A stretch of DNA of 64,000 nt from Diaphorobacter caeni. GTDB taxonomy: Bacteria > Pseudomonadota > Gammaproteobacteria > Burkholderiales > Burkholderiaceae_C. The notes beneath the pieces are model-generated. The model saw nothing but the letters and a program-made list of their open reading frames with translations. It did no database searches and was not told where the DNA came from. The translations under genes and the position numbers were made by a program. Positions 10,273-18,555 of this stretch are shown here, in pieces; the first letter of the stretch is position 1; each line of letters opens with the position of its first letter. The DNA is taken from assembly GCF_015354245.1 (NCBI RefSeq), contig NZ_JADKYZ010000001.1:558001-622000 (forward strand). Reading direction: 5' to 3'.

Positions 10273-11055
10273 TTCTCTTCTCTTCACTTCACGTTGTTCT
10301 CTTTGCATGGGGTGGGGTAGGGCTCTTTTTGAGGGCGGAGGCCGAGAGTTCCGCCCGGCGGCGGAGTAACTTTTTGGTCTTGCCCAAAAAGTCACCAAAA
10401 ATGCGCTTTTGAATACCCGCGGCAGAACTCGCTTTGCGCTGCGCGCGCCGCTCGGGCAACCGCCGCGAGCTAGTGCTTAACCAAGAGGTGTGTTCGGCAC
10501 GTCGCTTCGCTCGTGCCGAAACATCTCGCGACTTCGCGAGATGCTGGGGTGCCAGTGTTGTGCGATTGCTTGCTGCAACTCGGTCACTTCGTTCGAAAAG
10601 AGCAGTGGGCATTTGCAGCTAAACCCAACTTTGCAAAAGCCCGGGCACGAGCGAAGCAAAGTGCCGCAAACACCTCTTCCAAACTGACTTCCGGCGGTTG
10701 TCCGAGCGGAGTGACGAAGGAACGCAGCGAGTTCCGCCGGAGGTATTGAAAGCGCGTTTTGGGTTACTTTTTGCGCGCAAGCAAAAAGTGACTGCCCAGC
10801 CGGGGGCAGTCCCGGCCTCCACCCTCCAATCCCCAACAACCGCAAAAAGCTGCACCGACGCCATCCCTCGCAAAAATAATAAAAAAAATCGACAACATCT
10901 TGTCATCCCCCACCGAGCCCACACGTTATTCCCTCTGCCACCGCTGATCTTTCCCCCGCCCCCTCATTGGAAGACCCAGGCGAGGAAACATCAGCCCGGA
11001 GCAAAGCAACTGTCCGTCCTTCTGTCCGTCTGCCATCACCACCGGAGGTACCACC
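10273..11055. other. 783-bp intergenic region after serS
   Basis: No gene is supported here. The first two thirds is the large inverted-repeat element (10375-10792). Small open frames on both strands inside it come from the repeat's own sequence and are not credible genes. From about 10860 to 10930 the DNA becomes AT-rich (a run of A with TAATAAAAAA-type sequence), which may hold the promoter of the YkvA-domain gene. Confidence 0.6.
10375..10792. repeat. Large palindromic intergenic element
   Basis: Two arms of about 130 bases face each other: left about 10384-10517, right about 10642-10774. The reverse complement of the right arm tracks the left arm through 'gcgctttt..aatacc', 'gaactcgct', 'ccgctcgg.caaccgccg', 'agaggtgt' and 'gcttcgctcgtgcc', with scattered mismatches. 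Each outer end carries its own hairpin (ACTTTTTGG / CCCAAAAAGT on the left, ACTTTTTGC / GCAAAAAGT on the right). The inner loop holds another perfect hairpin (CATCTCGCG / CGCGAGATG, about 10522-10543). It has no transposase. It looks like a REP/MITE-type repeat family member, or an old composite of one. Confidence 0.7.
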
Positions 11056-11370
11056 ATGTGGAAGCTGGGTCGTCTGTTCACCATGTTTCGCAAGGAGCTG
11101 CTGCTCGCCTGGGCCGTCCTGCGCGACCCGCGCTCTCCCAAGGCCGCCAAGCTCGTGACGGTGCTGGCCGCGCTTTACGTGGTGAGTCCGGTGGATTTCG
11201 TCTCTGATTTCATTCCCGTTCTGGGATGGCTGGATGACGGGCTGATCGCCTATTTCCTGCTGCAGCTGGCGTTCAAGTTCCTGCCTCCCGAGCTGCTCGC
11301 TTCGCTGCAGTCGCGCGTGGGTGAGCGCACTCGACAGCAGAACCCCAAGCACAAGCAGACGGCGACGTAG
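11056..11370 (+). CDS. YkvA/DUF1232 family protein
   Basis: A 104-aa protein of the YkvA (DUF1232) family. The family core is plain: 'DPRSPKAAKLVTVLAALYVV' is followed by 'SPVDFVSDFIPVLGWLDD', the conserved SPxDxxPDxxPxxGxxDD-like turn. There are two hydrophobic helices, so it is probably a small inner-membrane protein. The function of the family is unknown. The start is set by a strong ribosome binding site (GGAGG, seven bases upstream of ATG 11056). Isolated between two intergenic regions. Confidence 0.85.
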   Translation: MWKLGRLFTMFRKELLLAWAVLRDPRSPKAAKLVTVLAALYVVSPVDFVSDFIPVLGWLDDGLIAYFLLQLAFKFLPPELLASLQSRVGERTRQQNPKHKQTAT

Positions 11371-11951
11371 GTCGCTCGCTGAAAGACAAGACAAAAACAC
11401 CACGACGACGAAGTCAGGTGACCAGAAACTGGTTGCCTGGCTTTCTGTTTCTGGTGGAGCCGAATCACCGCCTGTTTGGCGGCGGTGAGCGGGCTATTTG
11501 CGCCCACGATGCGCGCGCGACCGGAGTTCTGAGCTTATGTTTCCTTTCATTGGGTGTAAGTAATTGCTCGCATTCGGTTGCGGGGTGCTGCTCCCCAAAA
11601 GGATGAAAAGGCGCAAGGGCCACATTCTGTGGAGCCACCGAAATGGTAAACATGGTGGTCCAAAATACCCCATTTAAGTGATAGGCAAGATGCAGCGCAA
11701 TGTATCTAATGGATACGTATGTTGTGTGTGATCGCCAGCTATCAGGTGCTCTGAAGTGAAAGTGATCGCGCTCCAGTTCACAAGGCTTGGGTTGACAAGT
11801 CTGCAATGGGGGGAGGCTCTGAGATGAAGTTGATCCTGGCGCAAGCATTCGGGCGGATCCCTGCCGAGATGGGGTGGCGGGCGTTGTGCATGGAAGTTGC
11901 GAAAGCGCAACCGCTGACGTGCGCGTGAGCGTAAGCGTGAGCGTTCATCCC
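11371..11951. other. Intergenic region before response regulator
   Basis: About 580 bases with no supported gene. A hairpin with 8-bp arms (CCAGAAAC / GTTTCTGG, 11422-11454) lies 50 bases after the YkvA-domain gene and may end its transcript. The middle (11640-11780) is less GC-rich than the surroundings and could contain the promoter of the response-regulator gene; no clear -10/-35 pair could be fixed. An open frame continues upstream of 11952 to 11874, so a longer response regulator cannot be excluded. Confidence 0.5.
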
Positions 11952-13001
11952 ATGGGCCCTGATGCGCCTCGTCCCATCATCCTCTGTGTGGAGGATGAAC
12001 CCTCATTGCTGCACGATCTGTGCGAGGAGTTGCGCGCGGCGGGGTACGAGCCGGTGGGCGTGCCCGATGTGGAGCGGGCGCAGAACCTGCTGTCTCAACT
12101 GACGCCCGCGATGATCGTCTGCGACGTCAATCTGCCGGGCAAGAGCGGGCTGGAGTTCATGTCCGAACTGCGGACCGGCGAGCACTTGAGCGATGTGCCG
12201 TTCATGCTGCTCACGGCGCTGGCCGATCGCGAGCATGTGCTGTGCGGCAAGCGGGCCGGGGCGGATGACTATCTGGTCAAGCCGGTGGATTACGACATGC
12301 TGCTCGCCAGCATCGCCTCGCGCCTGGCTCAGGTCGGACGCCTGCAGGCGAGCCATCGCACGCGGCTGCGCCAGCAGTCCAACGAATTGCTGCTGCAATG
12401 GACCAACGTGCTCGACAAGATCAGCCATTGCGCGCTGGTGTGCGATGCGGCGCTGGGCGTGCGTTTTGCCAACCGTGCGGCCTACAGCCTGTGCAGGGAT
12501 GGCGACAACAGCCTGCTGTCGGTGGACGACATGGGGCAGATCGCGCTGAACGGCGACATCGTGCGGCATCCCGACGTGCGGCAGTTTCTGGCGGGCGACG
12601 GAGAGGCCGTGAAGATCGACATCTCGTCGCGCACCGGAGCGCCGAGAAACTGGCAGGTGTCGATGCTCGCGCTCGGCGAGCGCAGCGCGGTGACGCCAGT
12701 GCGGGACGAATCGTTCGTCGTGTTCCTGTCGGACCTGTCGCAGCGCCATCTGCACAACCGCGCGGCGCTGGCGCGGCGGTTTTCGCTCACGCCCACGGAG
12801 ATGCAGGTGGCGAGTCTGCTCATCGACGGACTGACCAAGCAGGAGATGTGCGAGCAGTTGAACGTCAGCGCGGCCACGACGGCCTATCACCTGCGCAATC
12901 TGTTCAGCAAGACCGACACCAAGCGCCAGGCGGAGCTGGTGGCCATGCTCATGTCCGTCGCGTGGAACGACATCGCCATGCCCGCGAGTGCGCGGCATTG
13001 A
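11952..13001 (+). CDS. Response regulator, REC-PAS-like-LuxR HTH
   Basis: A 349-aa DNA-binding response regulator. The N-terminal receiver domain (about residues 9-125) has the acidic pair in CVEDEP, the phospho-acceptor Asp in 'MIVCDVNLPGKSGLEF', and the Lys in 'ADDYLVKPVDYD'. A middle region of about 110 residues (roughly 145-260, 'HCALVCDAALGVRFANRAAY') looks like a PAS fold. A C-terminal LuxR-type helix-turn-helix follows (about 275-335, 'FSLTPTEMQVASLLIDGLTK'). A middle sensor-like domain is unusual for this class, which normally joins receiver and HTH by a short linker. The gene is 12 bases before its probable cognate kinase. Start is uncertain: ATG 11952 is used; upstream in-frame starts exist and no ribosome binding site is obvious. 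Confidence 0.85.
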   Translation: MGPDAPRPIILCVEDEPSLLHDLCEELRAAGYEPVGVPDVERAQNLLSQLTPAMIVCDVNLPGKSGLEFMSELRTGEHLSDVPFMLLTALADREHVLCGKRAGADDYLVKPVDYDMLLASIASRLAQVGRLQASHRTRLRQQSNELLLQWTNVLDKISHCALVCDAALGVRFANRAAYSLCRDGDNSLLSVDDMGQIALNGDIVRHPDVRQFLAGDGEAVKIDISSRTGAPRNWQVSMLALGERSAVTPVRDESFVVFLSDLSQRHLHNRAALARRFSLTPTEMQVASLLIDGLTKQEMCEQLNVSAATTAYHLRNLFSKTDTKRQAELVAMLMSVAWNDIAMPASARH

Positions 13002-13013
13002 GGGCACGGTACC

Positions 13014-14126
13014 ATGGAGTCTCTGGCAGCAGAACCACCCCCACCACCGCCGCTTGCGATGCTTGGCGACAGGCGGGCGCGTCGGCGCTGGGCGCTGCTG
13101 CTGGGCATCGCGGTGCTGTTTTTGGCGCTCGGCGTGGGGGTGGCGTGGCAATGGGCGGTGCAGGTTGGCCAGCCCGATGTTCTTGACGCCGGCCGCCTGC
13201 TCTCGTTGTCAAGGCAGCATGGCGTTCTTCAGGAAAACTGGGATCGGCTGATCCTCGCCGTCTTTGCGGCATTCGTCGTGGTGCTCGTCATTGGCGGCGT
13301 GCTGGTGTGGCAGCTGCTCAGATCACTGTCGCATCAGCGCGAGCAATTGTGCGTCATCGCCGAGCAGCGCGACACGCTGCAGGACGCCGTCCAACAACTG
13401 CACGAGGCGCAGCGCGCCACCGAAACCTACCGCAACTTCGTCTCGCTGGTGTCGCACCAGTTCCGCACGCCGCTCGCGGTCATCGACTCCACCGCGCAGC
13501 GCCTCCTGCGCACAGCGCGCAGTGCACCGGATTCGGGCTTTGCCGACAGCGAACTGGTGCTCGAGAAAATGCATCTCACGCGCAGCACGGTGGAGCACAT
13601 GAACAAGCTCATCGACAGCGTGCTCACCAGCGTGCGGCTGGAGAGCGGCGCGCTGCGGCTGCAGGCCCAGCGCCTCAACATGGACGAACTGGTGGGCAAG
13701 GTGATGGCGGCCCACGCGCATCTTCTGCACGATCGCCCGCTGCTCATGGAGACGGACGGCAACGGGCAGGACTTCGTCTGCATGGGCGACGCCAACCTGC
13801 TGGAGCACGTGCTGCAGAACCTGCTGTCCAACGCCTGCAAGTACACCGAGGCCGGAACCGCCATCTCCGTCACCCTCGCACGTGCCCACAACGGGCACAT
13901 CCTCTGCACCATGCGCGACTGGGGCGAGGGCGTGTCCGAGACCGAGCTGCCCCTGCTGTTCGAGCGTTTCTTCCGCTCCGAAACCGCGCGCTCGGCCAAC
14001 GGAACGGGCCTCGGGCTCTACCTCGCGCGCTCCATCGCGCAACTGCACGGCGGCGACCTGCACGCGAGCCTGCCGCAAGGGGGCGGTCTGGCGGTGCATC
14101 TGCGGATTCCGGCAGGCCCTAGGTAG
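13014..14126 (+). CDS. Membrane sensor histidine kinase
   Basis: A 370-aa kinase with two transmembrane helices (about residues 25-48 and 78-102) that enclose only about 30 periplasmic residues. A short coiled-coil, a HisKA domain and a HATPase domain follow. The phosphorylated His is about residue 148 in 'VSLVSHQFRTPLAV'. The N box is LLSNACKYTEAG and the G boxes are DWGEGVSETEL and 'GTGLGLYLARSIAQL'. The tiny periplasmic loop suggests sensing within the membrane or through a partner. It is 12 bases downstream of the response regulator and 224 bases upstream of the giant surface protein on the same strand, so that gene is a natural candidate target. Confidence 0.9.
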   Translation: MESLAAEPPPPPPLAMLGDRRARRRWALLLGIAVLFLALGVGVAWQWAVQVGQPDVLDAGRLLSLSRQHGVLQENWDRLILAVFAAFVVVLVIGGVLVWQLLRSLSHQREQLCVIAEQRDTLQDAVQQLHEAQRATETYRNFVSLVSHQFRTPLAVIDSTAQRLLRTARSAPDSGFADSELVLEKMHLTRSTVEHMNKLIDSVLTSVRLESGALRLQAQRLNMDELVGKVMAAHAHLLHDRPLLMETDGNGQDFVCMGDANLLEHVLQNLLSNACKYTEAGTAISVTLARAHNGHILCTMRDWGEGVSETELPLLFERFFRSETARSANGTGLGLYLARSIAQLHGGDLHASLPQGGGLAVHLRIPAGPR

Positions 14127-14350
14127 ACGCCCGACGTGCGTAGAAACCAGTTTGTTTTTTGTGATTTTTGCGACTGACTGTGTTTTTCCCATCCGAACGA
14201 ATGGGGCGCTAACTGAAAAGAATTCTTACGCTTTAACCAACTGACTCTTGAGGCTGCAGCTTTGCATTGCTGGGGCGCGATCCGAATGGATTGCGCTGAT
14301 GCCCAAGGGCAGGGTGGCGATCAATTTCCATACTAGTTTGAGGCAATCAC

Positions 14351-17300
14351 ATGAAAAAAAACGAGCGGAGCCGGGGGCACTTAGGTGCGCACGGAGGGAG
14401 AGGGAATAGTTGTTGGGATCAAACCGCACCCATGCTCCGCGCCGTCGCGGTGGCGGGGGCTTTGATGGCACTTTCCCAAGCTTCTTGGGCGGCAGACGAA
14501 AATGCGACTTTTTCGTCAGGCTCAGGCGAATGGGACGTCCCTTCAGGAGTGACGAAGATCACCATCACGGCGATTGGTGGAGGAGGAGGAGGTGGTGGTG
14601 GTGTACGAGGAAATGGAGGTGGCCCAGGCGGAACCTCGGTCAACGGTGGCGCTGGCGGCGGTGGTGCGCAGATCGTTTTGACTGATCTTTCAGTGAAGCC
14701 GGGCAGCAAGGTTCAACTGCATACCGGCGGTGGTGGTGGTGGTGGCTCAGGTGCCTCGGGGGGAAATAATGTCAGCTCCTCCGGGGGCGGAGGAGGCGGC
14801 TCCACCTACGTTCAATGGACTACGTTTTCCAATGAATCAAGGAGTTTGATTGCGGCTGGAGGAGGCGGCGGCAGTGGTGCCTCTACCAGCAATCCATCAT
14901 CTGTAACGAATGGCGGTGTAGGCTGCCTGGCGTCGTTGTCTGGCGGTGCTGGCGGTGGCGGTGGGACAGGGGTTGCCGGCGGAAGTGGGGGAGTGCCCAG
15001 CACTACTGTAGGTGGTGGAGGAAATGGAACCGCCAGCAACGGTTCGAGCGCAAGTACGGGTGGTGCAGGTCAAGGCGGTGCAGGCGATGGTGTCGGAAAT
15101 GCAGGCCGTACTGCCCAAGGTGACTCCAACGGAGGTGGTGGAGCGGGCTATGGAGGAGGAGGCGCGGTAACAAACGCCAACGCGCGCCGAGGCGGCGGTG
15201 CGGGCGGCAGTGATTGGCCCACGCGTGTTGCGAGCGCTTCAAACAGCGGATCTCCTTGTTCGGGCGCGAGCAACGGGGGGACGGCGGGTGTAGCAAATCC
15301 GAGTAGTAACAACGATACCGACCGCGTTGGCGCTCCCGGTGGCGCTGGTTCTGTCACCATCTCCTGGGTGCCGGTGCCTGTCCAAACACTGACCTGCCCG
15401 ACTTCGGGCCAAAGCATCCCATGGGGTCAGACGGTGCCGGGTGTTGACGTGTCGGCTCCTTCCGGAATGACGGCAGGTGCCGTTTCCTACAGCAACGTTT
15501 CGAACAGCGCCTGTACGACTGTGGGCGGAGTGCCCACTACTACCGGCATCGGTGCGTGTTCCTATACGGCCACTGCTGCAGCAAGCGGAACTTTGGCGGA
15601 AACGTCCAAGACATGTGATATCGGAAGCGTGGTGAAAGCCACGCCTGTGATCAATTGGACGGATACAGCGACTACCGTCGCGGTGGATGGCCAAGTCCAG
15701 CTCGCCGCGACAAGCACTTCGGGGGAGGGTGCGGTTTCCTTCAACGCTGGGTCCTCCACGGGCTGCACGGTCACGCAGCAAGGTGGCGTTGTGACCGGGA
15801 CGGCAGCGGGCGGGAGCTGTGCGGTCACTCTTGCTCAGGCGGAATCGGAGCACTTCAATTCCGCATCCAGCTCGCATGCAGCCATTGCGGTGACCAAGGG
15901 AGTACTGAGCAGCCTTTCGGTTTCGTGGCCCCAAAGTATTGCGGTTGGGACGGGTTCTTCATTGATGGTGATAAGTTATGACGCTCGAGGTGGAGTCCCA
16001 ACTGTCAGCACCACGACGGCTAACTGCTCGGCGACGGCGACAGCGACAGGTGCCGTCGTCACAGGTTTAGTCGCCAATCAGCCTTGCTCGTTGGTGGTGA
16101 GCCAGGCTGAAACCGCCAACTATCTTGGCGCAATTCAATCGAACAGCCTCTCGGTCGGGAAGGGGAAGCCCGTGTTGTCATGGCCGAGCGTGCTGCCGAC
16201 TCTCAAGGTCGGTGAAGCGGTGGCTCCCACACTGACAGCGACCAGTTCCGTGAGCCTGGCAGATTTGGCGAACCCTGTGACCTATTCCGCATCGGGTGCA
16301 CCCAACGCGAATGAATGCACGGTCACGTCGGCCAACGGTGTTGGGACCATTACGGCAGCACATGTGGGTACCTGCACGATCACAGCAAGCCAGACTGGCA
16401 ATGCCAATTACGAAGACGCGGCGTCGATTGTCACGACTGCGTTGGCCGTCAATCAAGGCGACCAAACCCTCGTATGGAGCACGCCAACGGCAACCACCAT
16501 GTCGGTTGACCAAAAGCTCACGCAAACGGCCACCACCACGGTTACCCCCATCCCTTCGGGCAATGCCGTGAAGTACAAGAGCAACACCACTACGGTCTGC
16601 TCCGTGAATGGCAGCACCGGCGAGGTGACCGCGTTGAAGGCGGGCACCTGCACGATCGCAGCGAATCTGGATGGCAACAATGACTACACCATGGCGAGCG
16701 AACGGACACATGACATCATTGTCGGCACGGCCAAGCCACAGCTGACGTGGAGCACTTCCGTGCCTTCGCTGGTGGTGGGGGACACGACCAAGTCGCTGAC
16801 CGCAACCAGTACCGCAACCGGCACCAACGCGTCGCTGCTTGTCTACAGCTCCACCACGCAGACGGTGTGCACGATCGATTCGTCTACCGGCGTGATCCAG
16901 GCTCTCAAGGCAGGTGCCTGCAGCGTGCATGCCAATCAGGCGGCAAGTGCTGACTACTACGACAAGGCAGATCAGATCGACAACACGCTGACGGTCGGCA
17001 AGGCCAGCCAGACGCTGACTTTCCCGGCGCAGACTACTGCCACACGCGAGTTCGCATTGAATGGCACGTTCGATGTGTTACCGGTAGCCACAAGCGATCA
17101 TCCGGCCACAACGCGCCCCGTCAAATACAGCTCTGCCACCGCATCGGTGTGCGAAGTTACGGGCACGACGGTGACCATGAAATCCGCCGGTACCTGCACG
17201 CTGAATGCCAATCAGGACGGTGATGATGACTACACCGCCGCTGCGCAACAGCAGCGGAGCGTGCAACTGGGCGAAGCCAAGCCAACGCTGACATGGGGCA

Positions 17301-18379
17301 CGGTGCCCAGCCTGGTGGTGGGTGACAAGACCAAGTCGCTTGTTGCTTCCAGCTCGGTCTCTGATGGTTCCGCCGTTCAATACAGCAGCAAGGATGCAGC
17401 CATCTGCGCGGTGGACAGCACGAGCGGTGTGATCGACGCCAAGAAGAAAGGCACTTGCACGATTGTTGCAAACCAGCCGGCCAAGACCAACTTCTATGTG
17501 GCGGCGGACGCGATCGAGAAAGACATCGAGATCGGCCAGACTGCGCAGACACTGACTTTCCCGGCGCAAAGCCCTGCTGAACGCCCGTTCCAGCGCAATA
17601 CGACGTTTGACGTGTCGCCACTCGCCACGAGCGATCATGTGGACGAAGCCAACCGCCCCGTCACCTACAGCTCCACGACCGCAGCCGTCTGCCAAGTGAC
17701 TGGAAAAACGGTGAAGATGCTGAAGGCCGGAACCTGCACGATCGCCGCCGACCAGGCGGGCGACGACACTTACAGCAAGGCGGTACAGAAGACGCAGGAT
17801 GTGGTGTTCAAGTCCAACAAGACGTTCTCCGGTACCACGGTGCCTGAAACGGACACGCCTTCCGGCACAGCCACGGTCACGCTGGACGGCGGCGGCGATA
17901 CCTGCGGTTTCGACACGACGGCTGGCGCTACGGCGTTCGAGAAAGGTCCAGGCACCCTCGCAACGGGTGAAACAAGCAAGCAGGGTCAGTTCCGCTTCAA
18001 GCTGCTCGATTGCGACCAGACCGCAGTGAAGGTCACCATCCAGTGGCCTCAGCCAGTGGCTGGCATGCGCAAGCTGGGCAAGGCGACACGTGACGCCGAC
18101 AAGGCCACTTTCTTTGCACCGACCGATCTGGCCATCTCCAAGGACGGACTGACCACCTCCTACACCGTCAAGGACGGCGAACTGGGTGACGATGACTGGA
18201 CCGTGAACGGCGAGATCGTCGATCCTGTGGTTTCGTTGCAGGCAGCCCCGGTCACGCCACCGGCCGGCCCATCGGGCGCGGTGTCGGTACCCTTCCTCAA
18301 CATGGGTGGTCTTGCACTGCTGAGCCTCATGGCTTCGGTGATGGGCGCACTCGGACTGCGTCGTCGCAAGGCGGCGTAA
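14351..18379 (+). CDS. Giant glycine-rich repeat surface protein
   Basis: A 1342-aa exported protein. A long signal peptide has its hydrophobic core at about residues 28-45 and probable cleavage after SWA. A glycine-rich domain follows (about 48-340, many Gly runs with Ser, Asn and Thr; its start 'VPSGVTKITITAIGGGGG' is typical of Gly-rich surface domains). Then come about eight Ig-like repeats of 80-90 residues. Most repeats contain two Cys in the pattern 'VCxVxG...AGTCTIxANQ' and end in a YxxA motif. Residues of about 1165-1305, ending 'DGELGDDDWTVNGEIVDP', match the choice-of-anchor U domain. The C-terminus is a sorting-type tail: hydrophobic helix then LRRRKAA. A GAGG ribosome site is seven bases before ATG 14351. 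Probably anchored at or released from the outer surface; adhesion or matrix role is inference. Confidence 0.8.
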   Translation: MKKNERSRGHLGAHGGRGNSCWDQTAPMLRAVAVAGALMALSQASWAADENATFSSGSGEWDVPSGVTKITITAIGGGGGGGGGVRGNGGGPGGTSVNGGAGGGGAQIVLTDLSVKPGSKVQLHTGGGGGGGSGASGGNNVSSSGGGGGGSTYVQWTTFSNESRSLIAAGGGGGSGASTSNPSSVTNGGVGCLASLSGGAGGGGGTGVAGGSGGVPSTTVGGGGNGTASNGSSASTGGAGQGGAGDGVGNAGRTAQGDSNGGGGAGYGGGGAVTNANARRGGGAGGSDWPTRVASASNSGSPCSGASNGGTAGVANPSSNNDTDRVGAPGGAGSVTISWVPVPVQTLTCPTSGQSIPWGQTVPGVDVSAPSGMTAGAVSYSNVSNSACTTVGGVPTTTGIGACSYTATAAASGTLAETSKTCDIGSVVKATPVINWTDTATTVAVDGQVQLAATSTSGEGAVSFNAGSSTGCTVTQQGGVVTGTAAGGSCAVTLAQAESEHFNSASSSHAAIAVTKGVLSSLSVSWPQSIAVGTGSSLMVISYDARGGVPTVSTTTANCSATATATGAVVTGLVANQPCSLVVSQAETANYLGAIQSNSLSVGKGKPVLSWPSVLPTLKVGEAVAPTLTATSSVSLADLANPVTYSASGAPNANECTVTSANGVGTITAAHVGTCTITASQTGNANYEDAASIVTTALAVNQGDQTLVWSTPTATTMSVDQKLTQTATTTVTPIPSGNAVKYKSNTTTVCSVNGSTGEVTALKAGTCTIAANLDGNNDYTMASERTHDIIVGTAKPQLTWSTSVPSLVVGDTTKSLTATSTATGTNASLLVYSSTTQTVCTIDSSTGVIQALKAGACSVHANQAASADYYDKADQIDNTLTVGKASQTLTFPAQTTATREFALNGTFDVLPVATSDHPATTRPVKYSSATASVCEVTGTTVTMKSAGTCTLNANQDGDDDYTAAAQQQRSVQLGEAKPTLTWGTVPSLVVGDKTKSLVASSSVSDGSAVQYSSKDAAICAVDSTSGVIDAKKKGTCTIVANQPAKTNFYVAADAIEKDIEIGQTAQTLTFPAQSPAERPFQRNTTFDVSPLATSDHVDEANRPVTYSSTTAAVCQVTGKTVKMLKAGTCTIAADQAGDDTYSKAVQKTQDVVFKSNKTFSGTTVPETDTPSGTATVTLDGGGDTCGFDTTAGATAFEKGPGTLATGETSKQGQFRFKLLDCDQTAVKVTIQWPQPVAGMRKLGKATRDADKATFFAPTDLAISKDGLTTSYTVKDGELGDDDWTVNGEIVDPVVSLQAAPVTPPAGPSGAVSVPFLNMGGLALLSLMASVMGALGLRRRKAA

Positions 18380-18412
18380 GGTCAAGCGCAGCGCTCTGCG
18401 CCGATAGCCTGA

Positions 18413-18444
18413 ACGGCCTGCAACTGGAAACGGTTGCAGGCCGT
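18413..18444 (+). terminator. Hairpin after surface protein gene
   Basis: A perfect 12-bp stem (ACGGCCTGCAAC / GTTGCAGGCCGT) with an 8-base loop begins 34 bases after the stop codon. The T tract after it is weak (GTCGTC), so termination is likely but not certain. Confidence 0.6.
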
Positions 18445-18555
18445 TGTCGTCATGGCTGCCGCGTGAGCGTCTGATTGCCACCATTGGCAGACATCTGGCG
18501 CGGGCCTTGGCAGCGGATCGTCGAGAATGGGGGCTGAATTCCGACGGCGACCGAC

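Noticed and set aside
10477-10845. Open frames of 60-120 codons on both strands in the region after serS
   Set aside because: They lie within the palindromic repeat element and mirror each other; they are repeat-derived, with no ribosome binding site.
14580-15350. Repetitive glycine codons considered as a possible CRISPR-like or DNA repeat array
   Set aside because: The pattern is codon-level Gly/Ser/Asn coding inside one long frame with no fixed unit or spacer length.
14351-15360. Comparison of the Gly-rich domain with mycobacterial PE-PGRS proteins
   Set aside because: There is no PE domain, and the flanking signal peptide, Ig-like repeats and Gram-negative sorting tail point to a different protein class.
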